Shown: piece by piece, positions 1 through 6,282 of the stretch
Layout: each line of letters begins with the position of its first letter
Numbering within the stretch: the stretch's first letter is position 1
Assembly (NCBI GenBank): GCA_025450095.1
Contig: JANWID010000101.1
Coordinates: 1 to 19,980 of the forward strand
From: Bacteroidia bacterium
GTDB taxonomy: Bacteria > Bacteroidota > Bacteroidia > AKYH767-A > OLB10
Length of the DNA: 19,980 nt
Direction of reading: 5' to 3'
Notes under the pieces: generated by a model
What the model was told of the DNA's origin: nothing
The model's database searches: none
What the model saw: only the letters and a program-made list of their open reading frames with translations
Program-made: the position numbers and the translations under genes

Positions 1-453
1 GGCATATTGTTTCTTCTCTTCAGGTGAAAGTTTGGATGTACTTTTTCCTTCGAAAACCGGTTTATATTTCTTATAGATCCGTGTGGCTTCGAAAGTGTCG
101 TAGCCAACATCACCGGATTTACCGCCGATGAAGCTCCATCCGTGAATATCATCTACATAACCGTTATTATCATCATCGATTCCATTTCCTTCAATTTCAT
201 CTTCATTAACCCAAAGGTTTTTTATCAGGTCGGGATGTGCTGTATCCGTACCACCATCGATCACGGCAACAATAACAGGTTTTGCATCCTTACCTTTCAC
301 CAGGTCTTTAAATGCCAGGTCACTGCTCACCCCGGCAAACTTATCAGTTCCAGGATCTTCATTAAACCAGTTTTTAGAAAGTTGCGCAGAAGCATTAATC
401 GATATTACTGATATTAAAACCAGTAAAATCAGTTTATTTATGGAAGTGTTCAT
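1..453 (-). CDS. Secreted S8 (subtilisin-like) serine protease, N-terminal part only
   Basis: The first 151 codons of a minus-strand gene run off the left window edge. The translation begins MNTSINKLILLVLISVISIN and has a classical signal peptide (residues 1-23, ending ASA before Q24). It then has the S8 catalytic-aspartate strand VIVAVIDGGTDTAHPDL, with D66 as the predicted nucleophile-triad Asp. The DGG in place of DSG, and the following DDDNNGYVDDIHGW segment, are typical of large Bacteroidota S8 peptidases. The catalytic His and Ser lie beyond the window, so activity cannot be judged. It is probably exported to the periplasm or beyond. The start ATG (451-453) is the first Met before the signal peptide, and a Bacteroidota-type promoter lies just upstream. 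The gene follows the SRAP gene on the same strand after a 111-base gap. Confidence 0.9.
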   Translation of the reverse strand, partial: MNTSINKLILLVLISVISINASAQLSKNWFNEDPGTDKFAGVSSDLAFKDLVKGKDAKPVIVAVIDGGTDTAHPDLIKNLWVNEDEIEGNGIDDDNNGYVDDIHGWSFIGGKSGDVGYDTFEATRIYKKYKPVFEGKSTSKLSPEEKKQYA

Positions 454-470
454 GAATTTTATTTAGCGGT

Positions 471-503
471 CAAATGTATCTCAATTAATTATACAATACA
501 ACC
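471..503 (-). promoter_or_regulatory. Predicted Bacteroidota primary-sigma promoter for the S8 protease gene
   Basis: On the minus strand, TTG (499-501) is followed after 20 bases by TACATTTG (478-471). This is a full match to the Bacteroidota -7 consensus TAnnTTTG with normal spacing. The -7 element ends 17 bases before the ATG at 453, which implies a leader of roughly ten bases. The assignment rests on pattern matching only. Confidence 0.6.
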
Positions 504-564
504 ACATTTTTATGGATAAATTGTAAATAAATGGATGATCGTACGAGGCAATAGGATAGATGCT

Positions 565-1242
565 TCAATTCATACCTGCCAGAGGTAAAATCAGTTGCGG
601 TGAATCATTCCTGGTAGAATTGACCAATTCTGAAACAGGGTAGGCGTACATCAGATCTTCCGGAAGGGGTTTCAGCAGCGATGCCAGTAAAGTATCATCC
701 AATTTCGGGTCAAGCCATCTCTTTTCATCTTCCGTTCGAAGTAAGACCGGCATCCGGTCGTGAATGGGTGCAACGAGTGCATTGGCATTGGTAGTTAGGA
801 TGGTGAAAGTGGGAATGATTTCACCGGTTTCTTTATCGATCCAGCTATCCCATAATCCCGCGAAAGCGAATAATTCCCCTTCTTTCAATCCGATCCGGTA
901 TGGTTGTTTCTTTTTTTCTGTCAGAGGTTTCCACTCATAAAACCCATCGCTGATTACCAGGCATCTTCGCTTCCTGATCAGAGTCTTAAAAGATGGTTTT
1001 TCGAAAACAGTTTCCGATTTGGCATTAATCATTTTATATCCAACAGAAGCTTCTTTTGCCCAGGAAGGAATCAATCCCCAACGGAATAAACGGAGTGTTT
1101 GAGGGGCATCATCCGTTATCACAAGGGCAAGCTGGCTGGGTGCCACGTTATAACGTTTCATCAGGTCGTCGGAATAGAACTTCGCGTTAAAACGCTTTTC
1201 AATTTCCAGCTCTTCTTTAGTCAGGGAGAATCGTCCGCACAT
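565..1242 (-). CDS. SRAP-family (YedK/HMCES-like) abasic-site DNA-protein crosslinking protein
   Basis: This 225-residue protein starts MCGRF. Cys2, exposed after removal of Met1, is the residue that SRAP proteins use to form a thiazolidine crosslink with abasic sites in single-stranded DNA. The other conserved family blocks are present in order: WGLIPSW (residues 55-61), NAKSE (73-77, with the active-site Asn), YEW (102-104, with the catalytic Glu) and PIHDRMPVLL (159-168, with the active-site His). Length and motif order match E. coli YedK. The family shields replication forks at abasic sites and is cytoplasmic. The gene stands alone on its strand, with the S8 protease gene 111 bases downstream and a long divergent region upstream. 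No SOS box was identified. Function is inferred from the intact active-site set. Confidence 0.95.
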   Translation of the reverse strand: MCGRFSLTKEELEIEKRFNAKFYSDDLMKRYNVAPSQLALVITDDAPQTLRLFRWGLIPSWAKEASVGYKMINAKSETVFEKPSFKTLIRKRRCLVISDGFYEWKPLTEKKKQPYRIGLKEGELFAFAGLWDSWIDKETGEIIPTFTILTTNANALVAPIHDRMPVLLRTEDEKRWLDPKLDDTLLASLLKPLPEDLMYAYPVSELVNSTRNDSPQLILPLAGMN

Positions 1243-1645
1243 TTTGGTGCAATGATTTAAATCAGCTTTTGCAGGATGTAAAATTAATTAAAGCTGAGCA
1301 AAATCAGCGACATGTTTATTTGACAAAATGTTATTTGCATAAAATTTCAATCATGCCTCTTGAAACCCCGATAGGGTTTGCTAATAAAATACTTTCCTGG
1401 TAAGTGAGTTGTGAAAGGAGCGGCTGGTGTGAATAGGGTTTCTGACAGAATCTGGCCGCTTCCTTTTGCATTTTCTATTAATTGACAGGAGTAATACCCG
1501 ATGCATGTTGACCTTATTATGAAGGTGTTTGTTTTCATTTAAGTTACTGCACTTCCCTGCCTGCTGGCTGATAACTATTATGCATTTAGAATCTTATAAC
1601 TTCAATTTTATAAAAAATAATAATATTGAACAGGTGGCAGGCAGG

Positions 1646-1899
1646 CTCCCGCAATTTTGTTTGCGTGTCCTTGGAGAAATTTTGCTGCGGGAGGCGGTAA
1701 TAATTCCAGATTGAGGCGGCTGAAAAATTCAGCCGCCTCAATCTGGAAATCCGGATATTTTGCGTGCCGACAAAGTCGGCACATATTTAACATTAAATCA
1801 TTGAAAAGTTGCGCTGATATTATCAGTGCCACGTTTCAATTTCTTTCAATCCTCCCGCAGTAAAATTTTATTGGAATTGCACAAAGCAAATTGCGGGAG
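1646..1899. repeat. Nested inverted-repeat block: two 48-base arms around three hairpins
   Basis: The two outer arms, 1646-1693 and 1852-1899, are each exactly 48 bases. Each begins CTCCCGCA and ends TGCGGGAG. They are inverted relative to each other and match at 33 of 48 positions ungapped, with the ends conserved and the centre diverged. Between them are three hairpins: a perfect 21-bp stem with an AAA loop (1704-1724 with 1728-1748), an 8-bp GC-rich stem with an AAA loop (1764-1771 with 1775-1782), and a stem with one G-T wobble (1811-1818 with 1822-1829). No transposase is present. The position between divergent genes makes a simple terminator role unlikely. A dispersed palindromic or MITE-like repeat is the most plausible reading. 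Confidence 0.8.
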
Positions 1900-2016
1900 G
1901 AAGTGCAGAATCATCCTGGCGCGATTTGGAGTTACAGTATCATCTTCGTACAAATTTGCGATTCAGGGGTTATTACCCTCAGGATTTTCGGAAATAGCAA
2001 GTTTGTCCTTCGTCAA

Positions 2017-2046
2017 TTGTAAATCCCAATTTTTCTTCTACTTTTA
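2017..2046 (+). promoter_or_regulatory. Predicted Bacteroidota-type promoter for the DUF2157-like gene
   Basis: TTG (2017-2019) is followed after 19 bases by TACTTTTA (2039-2046), one mismatch from TAnnTTTG. The implied transcription start is only a few bases before the ATG at 2057, so the message would be nearly leaderless. It also supports starting the protein at 2057 rather than at the upstream in-frame ATG at 1826, which would place this promoter inside the coding region. Confidence 0.45.
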
Positions 2047-2056
2047 TTCGGTGCAA

Positions 2057-3007
2057 ATGAGAAAGAAATATATTGACTTGTTGTTTTCCGGTGGCTGGAT
2101 CACCCGGGAACAATACGATCAGATTTTATCCTGGCAAAAGGATAGCCCATTCACATTACATTGGGAACTCCGGACCTTACTTTACACCGGTGTCATGCTG
2201 CTGACTTCGGGTCTTGGTGTTATAATCTATAAAAACATCGATACCATCGGCCATACCGCCATTATCCTGGCGATTGCCGCTGCATGTGGTACTTGTTTCC
2301 TATACTGTTTTCGTCACAAGCTTCCTTATAGCAATTTAAAAACATCATATGAAAATCCCTGGTTCGATTATGTGCTGCTGCTCGGTTGCCTTTTATTCCT
2401 GGCATTGGAAGGATATCTGCAGTTTCGTTACCAGGTTTTCGGTACCCGCTTTGGAATAGCGACACTTGTTCCGGCGTTGTTATTTTTCTGCCTGGCTTAC
2501 CGCTTCGATCATATCGGAGTACTTTCAATGGCGATTACAGCACTGGCATCTTATGCGGGTATAACTGCCTCACCAGGATTACTGCTGGGAAATTCCTTAT
2601 CAGAAGCATCACTGGTTTATACGGGAATCGCACTTTCCGTATTACTGATCGCTGCGGGTTTTTTTATGAAGGAAAAGGAAATTAAAAGACATTTCACTTT
2701 TACATATTATAATTTCGGCTTTAATCTCTATTTCATTTCCATGCTGTGTGCAATGTTCACATTGGAAATTTCTTACCTGTATTTCGGTTTACTTTTAACA
2801 GGATGTGTATTGTTGATCCGGTATGCCATTCGCGAACAATCATTTTATTTTCTGCTCCTGCCTGTTATCTATGGTTATATTGGAATTACCTGGCTGATCT
2901 TTCGTCTTGGTATGGGTGGCATTATAGGATTATATTATTTTGTAATCTCCTGCGGATTGGTCATTTGGTTTTTTATTAACTACAAAAAAATCCTCAGGAT
3001 AAAATAA
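2057..3007 (+). CDS. DUF2157-like polytopic inner-membrane protein
   Basis: This 316-residue protein has a short cytoplasmic-looking N-terminus (residues 1-35), including the GGWITREQYDQI helix, followed by about nine or ten hydrophobic segments separated by short loops. The N-terminal 'helix then membrane bundle' layout resembles the DUF2157 family of uncharacterised membrane proteins; no catalytic motif is visible. The frame is open back to 1826, but the extra 77 residues would overlap the 48-base repeat arm and look non-coding (low complexity, no signal). The ATG at 2057, followed by MRKKYIDLLF, is therefore preferred. The stop codon at 3005-3007 directly abuts the next gene's ATG (TAAATG), which indicates translational coupling. 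Function is unknown; an envelope role is inferred only from topology. Confidence 0.75.
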   Translation: MRKKYIDLLFSGGWITREQYDQILSWQKDSPFTLHWELRTLLYTGVMLLTSGLGVIIYKNIDTIGHTAIILAIAAACGTCFLYCFRHKLPYSNLKTSYENPWFDYVLLLGCLLFLALEGYLQFRYQVFGTRFGIATLVPALLFFCLAYRFDHIGVLSMAITALASYAGITASPGLLLGNSLSEASLVYTGIALSVLLIAAGFFMKEKEIKRHFTFTYYNFGFNLYFISMLCAMFTLEISYLYFGLLLTGCVLLIRYAIREQSFYFLLLPVIYGYIGITWLIFRLGMGGIIGLYYFVISCGLVIWFFINYKKILRIK

Positions 3008-4195
3008 ATGGGATATTTCAGGGATCAGATTGCAAACAGAGAAGTACGGGATGTGGCTACACGACTTGCTGCTCATAACCTGGTTACCAAAGAACAATTA
3101 GGAAGTATATTCACCAATTTCCCAGACCGTCTATACGTACCTGGATTTTTTGTCCGGGTGGGCTTATTTGTTTTCACGTTGATCTTAGTGAATGCGGGTC
3201 TTGGTATATTCTTCCTGTTATTTTCGGATGCGTTCTCTAATGAAGCAGCAGCCGGTGGTATGCTAATAATTTATGCTGCCATTGTATTCTGGATGCTTGA
3301 ATTTTTTACAGGTAAGAAATACCACTTCCGCTCCGGGATTGATGATTGTTTGTTATATACCGGCATAAGTTTCCTAGTTGCCGGGTTGGTGATTGTTCCT
3401 GAGCTGTTTGATCCCGTACAAATCTGCCTTATCGCACTGCCGGTACTATTGATTGCGACATGGCGTTTTGCTGATTCCTTTATAGCACTTATTGCATTCA
3501 TCTGCTTTTATGTTTTATTGTTCCTGGTTCTTAAAGAGTTCGCCTGGAGCCGGACCCTGATGCCATTTATTTTCCTGATAGTATCTGCAATTTTGTTGCT
3601 GATCTTTAATCGTTGCATTAATGATGATAAACTGGATTATTATGATCATTGTTTTAAATTCCTGAAGGTAGCAGCACTACTTACACTTTATGCAAGCGTA
3701 AATTTTTTCGTTGTCCGGGAAGGTAACATGATTTTGAACGACATTCCGTCGGATGCAATTTACGATGATGGAACTACTACAATACCTTACGAAATTCCAC
3801 TTTCGTTTCTGTTTATCAGTTTTACTATTCTTATCCCATTTGTGTATATGGCCGTTGGATTGTATCGCCGCGACCGATTGCTCCTCTGGACAGGTTTGTT
3901 GGTTTTTGTACTTACTGTATTAACTGTCCGATATAGATTTCATGTGATCCCCTATGAATATGCACTTACTGCCGGAGGAATTTTATTGGTAACAGGATGT
4001 TGGTGGGTAATAAAAAGACTCAAAGATTTTCCCGGTAAATTCACATTTGCTCCCGATCCTTCCGGAAACCAAATGGAACTTTTGAATGCTGAAGCATTTG
4101 TAATCGCACAAACTTTTGTGAAGCCTGTTAAAGAAGAACCGCAGGGCTTCGGTGGTGGTAGTTTTGGAGGAGGTGGGGCAGGAGGGAATTTGTAA
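3008..4195 (+). CDS. Polytopic membrane protein with Gly-rich C-terminal tail, partner of the upstream gene
   Basis: This 395-residue protein starts at the base after the preceding stop codon, so the two genes are almost certainly translated together. Residues 1-45 form a charged N-terminal region (AAHNLVTKEQLGSIF) with the same layout as the upstream DUF2157-like protein. About ten hydrophobic segments follow to near residue 350. A soluble tail then ends in a flexible Gly-Ser-Phe run (residues 381-395, with GGGSFGGGGAGG). Similar Gly-rich ends occur on TPM-domain and DUF2207-type membrane proteins of bacteria, but no such domain is present here. The two proteins may be paralogues and could form a heteromeric membrane complex (inference). 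No catalytic residues are recognised. Confidence 0.75.
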   Translation: MGYFRDQIANREVRDVATRLAAHNLVTKEQLGSIFTNFPDRLYVPGFFVRVGLFVFTLILVNAGLGIFFLLFSDAFSNEAAAGGMLIIYAAIVFWMLEFFTGKKYHFRSGIDDCLLYTGISFLVAGLVIVPELFDPVQICLIALPVLLIATWRFADSFIALIAFICFYVLLFLVLKEFAWSRTLMPFIFLIVSAILLLIFNRCINDDKLDYYDHCFKFLKVAALLTLYASVNFFVVREGNMILNDIPSDAIYDDGTTTIPYEIPLSFLFISFTILIPFVYMAVGLYRRDRLLLWTGLLVFVLTVLTVRYRFHVIPYEYALTAGGILLVTGCWWVIKRLKDFPGKFTFAPDPSGNQMELLNAEAFVIAQTFVKPVKEEPQGFGGGSFGGGGAGGNL

Positions 4196-4310
4196 ATAAA
4201 AGTCGGCAGTTTGCTGGCTCGCGAACGCGGCCATGCAATCCCGGTCGCCTTTGTGCGCATCGGGGCAGCAGTAGGCAGTTGCCAGTATTCAGTCTGTAGT
4301 CAGTAGAGAT
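4188..4310 (+). repeat. 3'-end repeat block, copy 1 (CAGT-rich)
   Basis: The block begins with ATTTGTAAATAAAAGTC (4188-4204), which includes the stop codon of the upstream gene. It continues into a CAGT/GGCAGT-rich stretch containing GCAGCAGTAGGCA (4265-4277) and several degenerate CAGT units up to about 4303. The leading 17-mer recurs with one mismatch at 4903-4919, and the 13-mer recurs exactly at 4925-4937. Degenerate CAGTAGGCAGT stretches of this kind are scattered through many Bacteroidota genomes (recalled, not checked). Confidence 0.5.
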
Positions 4311-4372
4311 TCGCCCGATGATACAGATATTTCATTATGCAATACAGCCGGATTATTTTTTATATCTTGCAA

Positions 4373-4391
4373 AGCCTGAAAAATTTAGGCT
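4373..4391 (+). promoter_or_regulatory. Small hairpin just upstream of the lipoprotein start
   Basis: AGCCT (4373-4377) pairs with AGGCT (4387-4391) around a 9-base AT-rich loop. The hairpin ends six bases before the ATG at 4398 and covers the place where a ribosome binding site would lie. It could be a leader structure or a weak transcription stop for readthrough from upstream. The stem is short, so significance is modest. Confidence 0.3.
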
Positions 4392-4397
4392 GACCAA

Positions 4398-4898
4398 ATG
4401 AATATAAGCTTGCGATATACATTATTCTTTTTCATATTAACAATGTTAATTTCCTGTAGAAAGGAATGTCACTACAAGCATCTTCCCGGAAAGGATTGTG
4501 GTGACAATTATCATGAGTATAGTAGCACTTATAGATCGGATAAATTTGCCACATTCATCCCTTATAATACAATTTATATTATTAATTCTGACAGCGCATA
4601 TAAGGAAGTATTTGCTTATGGCAATGATACTATGCCTTTTGGCCCAGTAGATTTTTCAAATCAATCGATAATTTGTGCAAAAGTCAGAACAGGATCAGGA
4701 AATGATTTAAAGCATCAAGGGTATTTATGCAAAAAAAATGATGCGGAGGAATGGAAATTTACCATTGAATATACTTTACGTGACCAATGTAAAGGTTCGG
4801 GAGTTTACTCACATACCTTTACTGCATCTGTATTTTGTGATAAAATTCCGGATAACGCAATTGTTAATCTAAACTTTGTAAATATCAATCCGATGTAG
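4398..4898 (+). CDS. Small lipoprotein of unknown function
   Basis: The 166-residue protein has a lipoprotein signal peptide: a hydrophobic stretch at residues 7-18 and the lipobox LISC with acylated Cys20. The mature part is rich in Tyr, Asn, Asp and Cys. It carries additional cysteines (for example in RKECHYKH, GKDCGDN, SIICAKV, YLCKKN and RDQCKGS), which suggests disulfides in a periplasmic or surface-exposed domain. The block VDFSNQSIICAKVRTGSG resembles a beta-strand pair found in many small Bacteroidota lipoproteins, but no named family is recognised. The start is the only Met before the signal peptide. It follows the membrane-protein pair by about 200 bases of repeat-containing DNA, so co-transcription is uncertain. 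The AT-rich composition differs slightly from the upstream genes. Confidence 0.7.
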   Translation: MNISLRYTLFFFILTMLISCRKECHYKHLPGKDCGDNYHEYSSTYRSDKFATFIPYNTIYIINSDSAYKEVFAYGNDTMPFGPVDFSNQSIICAKVRTGSGNDLKHQGYLCKKNDAEEWKFTIEYTLRDQCKGSGVYSHTFTASVFCDKIPDNAIVNLNFVNINPM

Positions 4899-4902
4899 GT
4901 CT

Positions 4903-4945
4903 ATTTGTAAATAATAGTCTGCATGCAGCAGTAGGCAACCGGCAG
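4903..4945 (+). repeat. 3'-end repeat block, copy 2
   Basis: ATTTGTAAATAATAGTC (4903-4919) matches 16 of 17 bases of the element at the end of the upstream membrane-protein gene. It is followed by GCAGCAGTAGGCA (4925-4937), identical to 4265-4277. Both copies sit at or a few bases after a plus-strand stop codon. Confidence 0.5.
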
Positions 4946-4994
4946 TTAATAGAATATTTACTATTTGCGAAAATTATAAAGTCCAATTGCATAG

Positions 4995-5045
4995 CCCCGG
5001 CCTTCAGGCCGGGGTTAATAAAATATCCTTGTCGGGCTTTAGCCC
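4995..5045. repeat. Pair of GC-rich palindromes with TTCA and TTTA loops
   Basis: The first palindrome pairs CCCCGGCC (4995-5002) with GGCCGGGG (5007-5014) around TTCA. The second pairs GGGC (5034-5037) with GCCC (5042-5045) around TTTA. They are separated by an AT-rich spacer. The paired 'ggcc-ttca-ggcc ... gggc-ttta-gccc' layout is one I recall from dispersed palindromic repeats in Bacteroidota. Here it may also act as a bidirectional transcription stop downstream of the lipoprotein gene. Confidence 0.6.
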
Positions 5046-5193
5046 TGCCCGCCGCGACCATGAAACGCATCATTTTGTAGTGATATTTAGTAGGAACAAT
5101 ATTCAATTCAAATGATATCTCACCAACCTTCTTTCAGTATAGTTAGGAGAAGTCAGATAGAAAACATGTGTTTCACATATTATCCCAACATTT

Positions 5194-5310
5194 TCAGTAA
5201 AAAAGAAATGAGTTGTTACCAGAAGTATTAACCTGATTCCAGTCTTTTTCGCAGGAGGCCAGGAATAAAAAAGCAGGTATTACCAGGATAATAATAAGTT
5301 TCTTTTTCAT
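5194..5310 (-). CDS. Possible 38-residue lipoprotein (or truncated lipoprotein gene)
   Basis: An ATG at 5308-5310 opens a 38-codon frame with a textbook lipoprotein signal: MKKKLIIILVIPAF, then the lipobox LASC (Cys20), then EKDW and a short polar tail ending in FLFY and a TGA stop. The Lys-rich start, hydrophobic core and lipobox occur in exactly the right order, which is unlikely in random AT-rich DNA. The mature part is only 19 residues, far shorter than most lipoproteins. Either this is a real mini-lipoprotein, or it is the surviving 5' end of a longer gene. No continuation in another frame was evident downstream. It faces away from the cupredoxin gene. Confidence 0.45.
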   Translation of the reverse strand: MKKKLIIILVIPAFLFLASCEKDWNQVNTSGNNSFLFY

Positions 5311-5564
5311 GATGAGAAAAATTATTGAATTGAAAATCAGAGAACATTAATGCAACGAACGCCAGATAAATTTATTATTGCGATGTCATTTTATTTGTGG
5401 ACTATCGTTCTCAGAACGGGTAAATTAATACTTCCTGAAATTGAGGCTTAAAAGAGTAATTTTTTACTCCGGCTTTTAATGGATTGTTTTTTTGCGGGAA
5501 ACTCAATTGCATATAATGAAGTTAAAGAGATAGGGTAACCAGGATCGCCGTCTGGCCTGTATTT

Positions 5565-5591
5565 TGACCATTTTATTCAAAAATATGGTCA
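5565..5591 (+). promoter_or_regulatory. Inverted repeat ending on the cupredoxin start codon
   Basis: TGACCAT (5565-5571) pairs with ATGGTCA (5585-5591) around a 13-base AT-rich loop. The right arm ends on the A of the preferred ATG at 5591 and contains the alternative in-frame ATG at 5585. It could occlude translation initiation in RNA or be a protein-binding operator in DNA. The seven perfect pairs are visible; the function is inferred. Confidence 0.35.
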
Positions 5592-6208
5592 TGAAAAAAT
5601 TCTACTTATTATTAGCATTATGTACTACTTGCTGGTTAGGGTTTATAACCTCAGCGTCGGCTACCGTTTTTGTTGTAGAGGTACAGGATTTTAGTTTTTC
5701 TCCTGCAAATTTTACGGCAAATACTGGTGATACAATTCACTGGATGTGGGTAGATGGTTCTCATACTACCACTTCCACTAGTATTCCTACAGGAGCCAGT
5801 TCCTGGAGTGCACCACTCTCGTCAGGCTCACCTGACTTTGACTATGTTGTAACCGTAGCAGGAGAATATGATTATGTATGTACTCCCCATGCAAGTATGG
5901 GAATGACAGGAAGTTTCACTGTCGTTGACCCGACTTCAGTTGCGGAATTATCTGAACCGGTATTTTATCTTGGAAAAGCATTCGTCCAGGATGGTTTCCT
6001 GTTGTTGGAATATTATGCACCTGCTGAACAGGTAATCATTCAAATGTTTGATATTACCGGTCACCGGGTATACGCTGAAAAACCTGTTCCAATTAGTGCA
6101 GGTTTACACAGGCATTCAATTCCAGTTGGAACTTTACCGTCAGGTATTTATATTGTGAATTTAATGACCAACAATGATCAACGAACCCGGCGTGTGGTAA
6201 TTGACTGA
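5591..6208 (+). CDS. Secreted type-1 copper cupredoxin with C-terminal T9SS sorting domain
   Basis: The 205-residue protein has a signal peptide (residues 1-24: MKKFYLLLAL, cleavage after SASA) and a plastocyanin-like domain (about 26-113). A C-terminal type A sorting domain (about 122-205) ends LPSGIYIVNLMTNNDQRTRR and VVID. The expected type-1 copper ligands are all present: H58 in GSHTT, then C97, H100 and M105 in VCTPHASMGM (the C-x2-H-x4-M spacing of plastocyanins). It is therefore probably a blue-copper electron carrier or copper binder exported through the type IX system and cleaved or anchored at the cell surface. The frame extends upstream to a TTG at 5564, but the MKK signal-peptide start at 5591 is preferred (5585 is also possible). 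It is transcribed alone and converges with the minus-strand operon. Confidence 0.88.
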   Translation: MKKFYLLLALCTTCWLGFITSASATVFVVEVQDFSFSPANFTANTGDTIHWMWVDGSHTTTSTSIPTGASSWSAPLSSGSPDFDYVVTVAGEYDYVCTPHASMGMTGSFTVVDPTSVAELSEPVFYLGKAFVQDGFLLLEYYAPAEQVIIQMFDITGHRVYAEKPVPISAGLHRHSIPVGTLPSGIYIVNLMTNNDQRTRRVVID

Positions 6209-6218
6209 CTGGTAATAT

Positions 6219-6282
6219 TAGCATTAAAAATTTGATGCTATCGCTAATCAGATTGTACGGACAGCAGGTATGCTGTCCCTAC
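6219..6282. terminator. Convergent intergenic hairpins, probable bidirectional terminator
   Basis: Two hairpins lie between the convergent cupredoxin and FG-GAP genes. The first is a weak 6-bp stem, TAGCAT (6219-6224) with ATGCTA (6235-6240). The second is a strong 8-bp stem, GGACAGCA (6259-6266) with TGCTGTCC (6271-6278), with a GGTA loop. Beyond a C-C mismatch it extends by GTA/TAC (6255-6257 with 6280-6282). The second overlaps the TAG stop (6279-6281) of the minus-strand gene. No long T-tract follows either hairpin, so termination efficiency is uncertain. Confidence 0.45.

Larger units (their letters stand above)
1243..2056. other. Long divergent intergenic region without a convincing gene
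   Basis: These 814 bases lie between the minus-strand SRAP gene and the plus-strand membrane-protein gene. The open frames here have no recognisable motif and overlap inverted repeats. The left part holds one bulged hairpin: 1414-1424 pairs with 1455-1466, an 11-bp stem with one bulged T and a 30-base loop. The middle part is the nested inverted-repeat block at 1646-1899, described separately. The right end carries a predicted promoter for the downstream gene. Confidence 0.7.
4899..5590. other. Gene-poor intergenic stretch with palindromic repeats
   Basis: The region contains the second CAGT-type repeat copy (4903-4945), two GC-rich palindromes (4995-5045), a possible tiny lipoprotein gene on the minus strand (5194-5310), an odd palindrome CGTTCTCAGAACG (5406-5418), a perfect 6-bp hairpin with a TTTT loop (5454-5469), and an inverted repeat ending on the cupredoxin start codon (5565-5591). 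Longer open frames here, such as the one at 4885-5106 on the minus strand, run through the palindromes and have no protein-like features. Confidence 0.6.

Noticed and set aside
1347..1832. Short open frames on both strands in the divergent spacer
   Set aside because: They overlap hairpins, have no start signals or motifs, and the frames on the two strands mirror each other through the inverted repeat.
1646..1899. Insertion sequence
   Set aside because: No transposase frame fits within the block, and no target-site duplication was recognised at its edges. It is kept as a repeat only.
1826..2056. In-frame 77-codon N-terminal extension of the DUF2157-like gene
   Set aside because: It overlaps the inverted-repeat arm at 1852-1899 and a promoter-like element at 2017-2046, and has no domain or signal features. 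The ATG at 2057 fits the family N-terminus better.
4885..5106. Minus-strand open frame of 73 codons
   Set aside because: It runs through two GC-rich palindromes and the CAGT-type repeat. The composition is that of repeats, not protein.
5564..5590. Upstream TTG start for the cupredoxin
   Set aside because: It adds nine residues before a perfect MKK signal peptide and lies within the inverted repeat. The ATG at 5591 is a better start.
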